From Streptomyces phyllanthi (GTDB taxonomy: Bacteria; Actinomycetota; Actinomycetes; Streptomycetales; Streptomycetaceae), in assembly GCF_009377205.1 (NCBI RefSeq), contig NZ_VJZE01000055.1, forward strand, positions 1 through 33,148: a stretch of DNA of 33,148 bases, given 5' to 3'. Made by a program: the position numbers and the translations under genes. Positions 28,073 through 33,148 of this stretch are shown piece by piece. Each line of letters opens with the position of its first letter. Positions within the stretch are counted from its first letter, which is position 1. The notes under the pieces were generated by a model, which made no database searches, was not told the origin of the DNA, and worked only from the letters and a program-made list of their open reading frames with translations.

Positions 28073-28951
28073 TCAGGAGTGGAACGGCAGCCCGGCGTCG
28101 GCCACCAGCTCCAGGTCGTCGGTGTCCTCGGCGGGCAGCAGCGTGGCCGTGCCGTCGGTCACCGGGACGACGCCCAGCTCCAGCAGCTCGGCCATGGCGG
28201 CGCTGCCCGCCATGTCCCGCACCTGGAGCTGGTAGCGGGCGGTCGTCCGGTAGGTCCCGCCGTTGTCGTCGCCCGTGCGCTGCAGGAACCCGGAGTCGGT
28301 GAGGAACGCGACCGCCTTGGCGACGATGCCGGTGGTGGAACCCGCCAGTCTGCGCGCGTCCTTGGTGGCCCCGGTGGAGCTGCGTCTGACCCAGATCCGC
28401 CAGGCGGCCTCCAGCCCGGGCGCGTCGGTGGCCGGGTCGGTGTTCTCGCCCTGCTCCTCGGCCCGCTCCTCCAGCCGTCGGCAGGCCTGCCGTACGAAGG
28501 CGTCGACGCCGTTGACCGACACGCGCCCGATGTACCCGTCGTCGGCGAGGTCCTCGGGCCGCGGGAACGCCAGGGCGGCGACGGCGAGATGGGCCAGGCC
28601 GTGCAGGAACCGGTCCGCCGAGTCGGCCGACGTGCGACGCGCGTAGTCCCCCATGCGCACGGCGAACACGGAGTCCTCCGCCGCCGTGACGGCCATCCCC
28701 GCGCGCGGGGACACCTCCAGCACGATCAGCCCGAGCCCGGCGGCCACGGCATCGGCGAGCCGCGCGAACGGTGGGTCCTCCCGGTACCGCCGCAGCAGCT
28801 CCCCGTACTCCTGGTCCCGCGCGGGCTGCAACTTGGGCTGCAGCCCGAACGCCACGAGCCGCGCCGCGTCGGCGGCGTCGGCGGGGGTGACGGCGGCGGA
28901 CGCCGGAGCGACGGCGGCCTCCGGCTCACTCCACTCGACGTGCTCGTTCAC
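28073..28951 (-). CDS. MukE/JetB-like winged-helix protein (putative KITE subunit)
   Basis: I do not recognise a named family. The start is GTG at 28951 (NEHVEWSEPEAA), because AAGGAG lies 8 bp upstream; an ATG at 28984 would add 11 residues and place that site inside the gene. The 292 residues begin with an Ala/Pro-rich linker. A helical segment follows (QPKLQPARDQEYGELLRRYREDPPFARLADAVAAGLGL), and a winged helix is readable near 197-245 (STTGIVAKAVAFLTDSGFLQRT, then the wing GGTYRTTARYQLQVRD). Its position directly before the SMC-like gene and its size fit the small MukE/JetB subunit of condensin-like complexes. This is inference from order and fold. Confidence 0.8.
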   Translation of the reverse strand: MNEHVEWSEPEAAVAPASAAVTPADAADAARLVAFGLQPKLQPARDQEYGELLRRYREDPPFARLADAVAAGLGLIVLEVSPRAGMAVTAAEDSVFAVRMGDYARRTSADSADRFLHGLAHLAVAALAFPRPEDLADDGYIGRVSVNGVDAFVRQACRRLEERAEEQGENTDPATDAPGLEAAWRIWVRRSSTGATKDARRLAGSTTGIVAKAVAFLTDSGFLQRTGDDNGGTYRTTARYQLQVRDMAGSAAMAELLELGVVPVTDGTATLLPAEDTDDLELVADAGLPFHS

Positions 28952-29002
28952 GATGGGGGCTCCTTGATCTGCGATACCTGACATACGAGGGCGAGGGCGC
29001 GT

Positions 29003-29090
29003 GCCCCGTAAGGGGCGCGGGGCTGTGACATATGCGGCTCCGCCACGATGGGGGTCCCCCCTGTTCGAGCGAAGCCGGGATCTTGGGGGG
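29003..29090. repeat. Dispersed streptomycete G/C palindrome inside the condensin-like unit
   Basis: GCCCC-GTAA-GGGGC (29003-29016) is followed by a GCGGCTCCGCCACG motif and by CCCCCC (29056-29061) pairing with GGGGGG (29085-29090) around a TTCGAGCGAAGCC core. I know this composite as a recurring Streptomyces intergenic element. It fills the 196-bp gap between the first and second genes of the unit. Upstream of it ACGACCCGCGGC is repeated at about 29106 and 29125. Confidence 0.75.
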
Positions 29091-29147
29091 AGCGACCAGC
29101 CACGAACGACCCGCGGCCGAACAACGACCCGCGGCTCGACGGCGCTC

Positions 29148-30674
29148 TCACGCCGCCTCCGTTCGATCCGCCGCCATCCCCGCCGCGTCGAGCAGAGCCG
29201 TCCCCACTATCAGATCCGCCCCGCCGAACTCCGGATCGTCCAGCTCGGTCCCGTCATCCACGGCGAACAGGAGCTTCTCCTCACCCTGGCGATAAGCCGT
29301 GCCGACCGGCGGGCTGGCCGCGTGCACGGCCAACAACGCCACCAGGTAGGGCAGTTCGGGATCGTGCCGACGCGCCTCGGCAAGCAGCCCGGACAACCGC
29401 CGGGGCGCGTCCGCGGGCAGGTCGAGCAACTCCATCGCCGCACCCAACTGCTCCTCGCTGAACCGGCTGTCGTCCGGCGTGGCGATCAGATCCGGCTCGG
29501 GCATCTCCGCACCGAGGTGCTCCCGCTCCACGGGCGGGGTGAGCAACAGGTCGACGAGGTCCCCGATCCGTACGGACGCCGGAGTCCGCAGCCCCGTCCC
29601 GCGCGCGAAGAAGGCGTCCGTGACCCGGATCGCCTGCTCCAGGGGCAGCGGGAGGACGGGCGCGACCAGGTGCCCGTACAGGTCCATCCCCGAGGTGGTC
29701 AGGGGTGTGGCGAAGGCCTGGCGGTCCTGCTCGGCGCGGAAAAGCGGGCCGGCTTCCAGCAACCGGGACTGCAACTGCGTATGCCGGCGGATGCAGTCCT
29801 TCACGATGTCCACCAGCTCGGCGGCGCGCCGCTTGTGCTCGGGGTCCTCGGACTCGTCGCGGGCCTTGCGGATGTTCGTGAGGATCGCGTTCTCGTGGCG
29901 GTAGCGGTCGGCGACGTGGTCGAGGGCTTCGGCGATCATGTCGGGGACGGCGTTGAGCCAGTCCACGGCCCTCACGTTCCGCCGGGTGGCGTCCAGTGCC
30001 CTGCGCAGCGTCTCCGAGTACTGCACGGTCCGGTAGCGGGCCTGCTCGGCGGCCAGTTGGGCGTCGGCGAGGCGGCCGCGGCTGATCAGGACCTCCAGCT
30101 TGACCTCGGCGGCGATCTGGGCGCTGGTGACGTCGGTGTCGAGGGCGCCCACGAGGACGTTGACGGCCTCGTCGGTGGTACGGAGGTAGACGCCTCCTCC
30201 GTAGCCCGGGACCTCCTCGATCAGCTTGAAGTCGTAGTCGCGGCGCACATAGGAGCCGTCGGGGGCGAACGTGCCGTACACGGCCCGGAAGCCGCGGTCC
30301 ACGCTGCCGACGTTGATCAGGTTCTCCAGGACCCAGCGGGCCACGCGCTCGTGCTCGGCGACGGGGCGCCGCGGGGCCTGGGCGGCGATGCGCGGGATGA
30401 GACGGGCGACGATCTGGTCGTGGTCGGCGCCCGTGTCGAAGTCCATGTTCAGCGTGACCAGGTCGATGGCGGCGAGCGCCACCTCCGCCATCCCGTACAC
30501 CGAGTACTCACCCGCGAGGTTGGCCTTGCGCGCGTCGAGGTCGTGCAGCGGAGCGGTGCAGGCGAGCGCGCGCAGCCGCCGCGCCAGCCCCTCGTCGGCG
30601 GCCGGGCCCGGAGCGGGGCGCGGCCCCGCGCTGAGCTGGGGCGGAACGCTGTCCGTCGATGCGGGTGAAGTCAC
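29148..30674 (-). CDS. MukF/JetA-like subunit (putative kleisin), 508 residues
   Basis: No named family recognised. It is the first gene of the three-gene unit, starting with GTG at 30674 after a -10-like hexamer, so it may be translated from a leaderless mRNA. A proline-rich leader (about 1-30) is followed by mixed helix/strand regions: ATTDEAVNVLVGAL-type segments, a polar helix (LEVLISRGRLADAQLAAEQARYRTVQYSETLRRALDATRRNV), a second long helix (KRRAAELVDIVKDCIRRHTQLQSRLLEAGPLFRAEQDRQAF), and a C-terminal domain with PVGTAYRQGEEKLLFAVDDG. The long central helices and overall length resemble MukF/JetA proteins, which bridge the ATPase heads. The function is inferred from context only. Confidence 0.8.
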   Translation of the reverse strand: MTSPASTDSVPPQLSAGPRPAPGPAADEGLARRLRALACTAPLHDLDARKANLAGEYSVYGMAEVALAAIDLVTLNMDFDTGADHDQIVARLIPRIAAQAPRRPVAEHERVARWVLENLINVGSVDRGFRAVYGTFAPDGSYVRRDYDFKLIEEVPGYGGGVYLRTTDEAVNVLVGALDTDVTSAQIAAEVKLEVLISRGRLADAQLAAEQARYRTVQYSETLRRALDATRRNVRAVDWLNAVPDMIAEALDHVADRYRHENAILTNIRKARDESEDPEHKRRAAELVDIVKDCIRRHTQLQSRLLEAGPLFRAEQDRQAFATPLTTSGMDLYGHLVAPVLPLPLEQAIRVTDAFFARGTGLRTPASVRIGDLVDLLLTPPVEREHLGAEMPEPDLIATPDDSRFSEEQLGAAMELLDLPADAPRRLSGLLAEARRHDPELPYLVALLAVHAASPPVGTAYRQGEEKLLFAVDDGTELDDPEFGGADLIVGTALLDAAGMAADRTEAA

Positions 30675-30681
30675 GATGCAC

Positions 30682-30687
30682 AGACTA
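30682..30687 (-). promoter_or_regulatory. -10 element placing a leaderless start at 30674
   Basis: On the minus strand TAGTCT ends 7 bp before the GTG start of the kleisin-like gene, so transcription would begin at or within a base or two of the start codon. No ribosome site precedes the GTG. The -35 is unclear (TTACGG 19 bp upstream is the best). Confidence 0.45.
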
Positions 30688-30750
30688 GGTCCTCGGTCTG
30701 ACAGTGCCGTAACGCTCCACCGGGAGAGGCTGGGGCTGCGGGTCGCGCTT

Positions 30751-30857
30751 CGTGGGCGGGCCCACGTGGTCGCTCGCGCGGCTCCCCGCGCCCTTTGGGC
30801 AGCGTGCCCCGGCCGATGCCCTGCGTCCCGTGCGGGGCGTGCCCCGGCCCGATGTCC
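30751..30857. repeat. G/C-run repeats upstream of the condensin-like unit
   Basis: CGTGGGC-GG-GCCCACG forms a 7-bp hairpin at 30751-30766. Two imperfect copies of a roughly 35-bp segment follow (GTGCCCCGGCCGATGCCC and GTGCCCCGGCCCGATGTC), and a third, weaker match runs into the end of the gntR gene. This resembles the dispersed elements at 23286 and 29003. Confidence 0.6.
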
Positions 30858-30876
30858 CGCGCCCCCAGGGGGCGCG
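30858..30876 (-). terminator. Hairpin directly after the gntR stop
   Basis: CGCGCCCCC-A-GGGGGCGCG is a perfect 9-bp inverted repeat that ends one base before the gntR stop codon at 30878-30880. It should end or weaken transcription before the condensin-like genes on the same strand. Confidence 0.65.
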
Positions 30877-30877
30877 T

Positions 30878-31582
30878 TCAGCCGACGCCCTGCGCCCCGT
30901 CCGCCACCCTCCGCCCGTACACCTCGACCAGTCCCCTGAGCGAGTCCGCGAGGTAGACCTCGAGCAGCCTCTCCGCCTCGTCGCGCTCACCCGCCTGCAG
31001 CGTCTGCAGGATCTGCCGGTTCCGCGCGAGATACGGCTCGTGCAGGCGCCGCGGGTCGTCCACCACATGGAAGGCGAGCCGGAGTTCGGCGAAGACGCTG
31101 CGCATCACCTCGTCGGTGCGCTCGCTGCCGGCGAGCGCCACCAGCTCCCGGTGGAAGTGGATATTGGCCGTGGACACACCTTTCCAGTCACCCTCGCGTG
31201 CCGCCGCCTGCCCGTCCGAGACGGCTTTGGCGAGCCCCTCCACGGCGTACGGCGGTGCGCCGAGCCCGCGGACGACGGCGCACTCGACGAGGGTCCGGGT
31301 GCGGTAGATGTCCGCGACGTCGTCGACGGTCAGCACCCGTACGAAGACCCCGCGGTTGAGCTCGTGCACGAGCAGCCGTTCATGAGTGAGCAGGCGGAAC
31401 GCCTCGCGGAGCGTGTTGCGGGAGACGCCGAGCGCGCCGCCGATGCTGTCCTCGGACAGCCGTGTCCCGGGCGGGAAGAAGCCCTCGGCGATCCGGCTGC
31501 GGAGGATGTCCGAGACCCGCTCGGCGGTGCTGGTTCGGCCCAACAGCGCACGGTCGTCGGCCAGTCCCGTCAGTTCTGCCAT
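30878..31582 (-). CDS. GntR-family transcriptional regulator, FadR type
   Basis: A 234-residue regulator with an N-terminal GntR winged helix (residues about 15-80: STAERVSDILRSRIAEGFFPPGTRLSEDSIGGALGVSRNTLREAFRLLTHERLLVHELNRGVFV) and a helical FCD ligand domain (about 90-215, with RTLVECAVVRG, HFHRELVALAGSERTDEVMRSVFAELR and RNRQILQTLQAGERDEAERLLEVYL). The FCD histidines typical of metal and carboxylate binding are partly visible (H in NIHFHRELV). It is divergent from the MFS gene, with a palindromic operator candidate between them. The likely role is ligand-relieved repression of the transporter unit and of itself. Confidence 0.92.
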   Translation of the reverse strand: MAELTGLADDRALLGRTSTAERVSDILRSRIAEGFFPPGTRLSEDSIGGALGVSRNTLREAFRLLTHERLLVHELNRGVFVRVLTVDDVADIYRTRTLVECAVVRGLGAPPYAVEGLAKAVSDGQAAAREGDWKGVSTANIHFHRELVALAGSERTDEVMRSVFAELRLAFHVVDDPRRLHEPYLARNRQILQTLQAGERDEAERLLEVYLADSLRGLVEVYGRRVADGAQGVG

Positions 31583-31626
31583 GCCCGGAATTCAATCGCA
31601 GATACAAGAACGAAACAACATGGGTA

Positions 31627-31656
31627 TTGAGGGATCGTTCAACGATCCTCTACCTT
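31627..31656 (+). promoter_or_regulatory. MFS promoter with operator in the spacer
   Basis: TTGAGG (31627-31632) and TACCTT (31651-31656) are 18 bp apart. The palindrome GGATCGTT-C-AACGATCC (31632-31648) occupies almost the whole spacer, so a bound regulator would block RNA polymerase. The reverse strand reads TTGAAC inside the palindrome, a possible -35 for gntR. The site is 106 bp from the MFS start. Confidence 0.65.
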
Positions 31657-31754
31657 GCTTGGCAGGCGCCGCGTGCAATCGCTCCGGCGCCGCGGCTTGC
31701 GCACGGCACGGCTCAACTCCTCACGCACCCTTCGTCCCTCACTGCGAGGTGCCC

Positions 31755-33074
31755 ATGAGCACGACCCCTCCCTCTCAGGCCAAGACTCCCGACGCGCCCT
31801 CCACGACGGGTGAACCCGACACCGCGGACGGCGCGTTCGCCTGGCTGCGGGCGCTCGGTCCGCGCGGCCGCCGCGCCTTCGCGGGCGCGTTCGGCGGCTA
31901 CGCCCTCGACTCGTACGACTACTTCACGCTGCCGCTGAGCATGGTGGCCCTGGCGGCCTACTTCGGACTGGACAGCGGCCAGACGGGCCTGTTCACCACG
32001 GTCACCCTGGTCGTCTCGGCGATCGGCGGAGCGGCCGCGGGCGTGCTCGCGGACCGCATCGGGCGCGTCAAAGCTCTGATGATCACCGTGGCGACGTACG
32101 CGGTCTTCACCGTCGCCTGCGGCTTCGCGCCCAACTACGAGACGCTGCTGGTCTTCCGCGCCCTCCAGGGACTCGGTTTCGGCGGTGAGTGGGCGGTCGG
32201 CGCGATCCTGGTCGCCGAGTACGCGAGCGCGAAGCACCGGGGCAGGACGCTCGGCGCGATCCAGAGCTCCTGGGCCGTCGGCTGGGGCCTCGCCGTGATC
32301 GTCTACACGCTGGTCTTCCAGCTCCTGGACGAGGACATCGCCTGGCGCGTGATGTTCTGGACGGGCGCGCTGCCCGCCCTGCTCGTCGTGTGGGTGCGCC
32401 GCCAGGTCAAGGACGCGCCCGAGGCGGCTGCCGCGCGCGAGAAGAGCAGCGAGAAGGGCTCGTTCAAAGCGATCTTCAAGCCGGGCTCGGCCGGCGCACC
32501 GGGCATGCTGCGGACCACGGTCTTCGCGGTGCTGCTGTCCACCGGTGTCCAGGGCGGCTACTACACGCTGGCCACCTGGGTGCCCACGTACCTGAAGACG
32601 GAGCGCGAGCTGTCCGTCGTCGGCACCGGCGGGTACCTCACCTTCCTGATCTCGGGTGCCTTCATCGGCTATCTCACCGGCGGCTACCTCACCGACCGGC
32701 TGGGCCGCAGGCGGAACATCTGGCTCTTCGCGGTCCTGTCGGCGCTGTGCATCCTGGCGTACGCGAACATTCCCAGCGGCGCCAACACCCTTGTCCTGGT
32801 GCTCGGTTTCCCGCTCGGGTTCTGCATGTCGGCCATCTTCAGCGGCTTCGGCTCGTTCCTCAGCGAGCTGTACCCGTCGGCCGTGCGCGGCACGGGGCAG
32901 GGCTTCACGTACAACACCGGCCGCGCCGTGGGCGCCGTCTTCCCCACCACGGTGGGCTTCCTGGCCGACAGCTGGGGTGTGGGCGGTGCGCTGGTGTTCG
33001 GCGCGATCGGCTACGGTCTGGCGGCGCTCGCGCTGCTGGGGCTTCCGGAGACACGCGGGAAGGAGCTCGTGTGA
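31755..33074 (+). CDS. MFS metabolite transporter (proton symporter type)
   Basis: A 439-residue major facilitator with 12 predicted membrane helices. The ATG at 31755 is chosen because GAGGTG precedes it and the upstream frame is not protein-like. The first helix carries [17 protein letters not shown], a pattern seen in organic-acid transporters of the sialate/shikimate/lactate type. The helix 2-3 loop has the MFS signature [13 protein letters not shown], mirrored in the second half by [31 protein letters not shown] in helix 4 is also typical. The substrate is probably a carboxylate, unproven. It is controlled with the divergent gntR gene and overlaps the next gene by 4 bp. Confidence 0.92.
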   Translation: MSTTPPSQAKTPDAPSTTGEPDTADGAFAWLRALGPRGRRAFAGAFGGYALDSYDYFTLPLSMVALAAYFGLDSGQTGLFTTVTLVVSAIGGAAAGVLADRIGRVKALMITVATYAVFTVACGFAPNYETLLVFRALQGLGFGGEWAVGAILVAEYASAKHRGRTLGAIQSSWAVGWGLAVIVYTLVFQLLDEDIAWRVMFWTGALPALLVVWVRRQVKDAPEAAAAREKSSEKGSFKAIFKPGSAGAPGMLRTTVFAVLLSTGVQGGYYTLATWVPTYLKTERELSVVGTGGYLTFLISGAFIGYLTGGYLTDRLGRRRNIWLFAVLSALCILAYANIPSGANTLVLVLGFPLGFCMSAIFSGFGSFLSELYPSAVRGTGQGFTYNTGRAVGAVFPTTVGFLADSWGVGGALVFGAIGYGLAALALLGLPETRGKELV

Positions 33075-33148
33075 ACCACATCACGACTCAGGACCACCCT
33101 GTGGCCCTCGCCACCCACGACCACCCCGCGGTCCACGCCACCCAGAGC
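33071..33148 (+). CDS. Start of a further gene in the MFS unit (partial)
   Basis: GTG at 33071 overlaps the MFS stop (GTGA) and is preceded by AAGGAG 5 bp upstream, a strong coupled start. The 26 codons to the window edge ([22 protein letters not shown]) are open but too short and low-complexity to identify. It is probably an enzyme acting on the imported substrate, on context only. Confidence 0.65.
   Translation, partial: MNHITTQDHPVALATHDHPAVHATQS

Noticed and set aside
23356..30674. Complete Wadjet (JetABCD) system
   Set aside because: No JetD/MksG toprim-like gene is adjacent, and the ATPase N-terminus does not read like the TIGR02680/JetC proteins I can recall. I therefore call it condensin-like rather than Wadjet.
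31386..31754. N-terminal extension of the MFS protein by 123 residues
   Set aside because: The extension overlaps the gntR gene and the divergent promoter, and is Arg/Ser-rich. The ATG at 31755 has a proper ribosome site and gives the family length.

Overview
The window is high-GC actinobacterial DNA, almost certainly a Streptomyces chromosome. The signs are a strong third-position GC bias, GTG/TTG starts, an rRNA operon next to crr-ptsI, a Cvn 'conservon', and copies of the G/C-run palindromes that are scattered between streptomycete genes. No transposase, integrase, tRNA or CRISPR array was seen. The region reads as core chromosome with a few unusual arrangements.

Layout. (1) 1-116 is the 5' end of a 16S rRNA gene on the minus strand. 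Its leader and several promoter candidates fill 117-565. (2) 674-2872 holds crr-ptsI (IIA and enzyme I of the sugar PTS), divergent from the rRNA operon. (3) 2934-5908 holds, on the minus strand, an unrecognised 298-residue protein and an acetoacetyl-CoA synthetase. (4) 6121-8487 is a GH31 alpha-glycosidase, convergent with a zinc-ribbon Nudix hydrolase (8489-9025). (5) 9327-10968 is a two-gene unit of a DUF35 OB-fold protein and a thiolase-like protein, behind a palindromic operator candidate. (6) 11522-13803 is glpF-glpK, behind a perfect 20-bp palindrome and followed by a strong bidirectional terminator. (7) 13918-22056 (minus) is a conservon cvnA-cvnB-cvnC-cvnD, with a complete 5-oxoprolinase/hydantoinase gene lying between cvnC and cvnD. 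A small membrane protein is divergent from cvnA. (8) 23356-30674 (minus) is a three-gene unit: a 508-residue protein, a 292-residue winged-helix protein and a 1558-residue SMC/MukB-like ATPase. (9) 30878-33148 is a FadR-type GntR regulator divergent from an MFS transporter, whose stop overlaps the start of a further gene cut by the window edge.

The best candidate for an undescribed system is (8). It has the size and order of a MukF-MukE-MukB / JetA-JetB-JetC condensin, but no JetD/MksG nuclease subunit follows it. The ATPase also has a non-canonical Walker B (LDNP). G/C-run palindromes sit at its 3' end, between its first two genes, and upstream of it. The second candidate is the interrupted conservon, in which cvnD overlaps the end of the oxoprolinase gene instead of following cvnC. 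Function assignments rest on motifs, lengths and gene order read by eye; no database search was possible.
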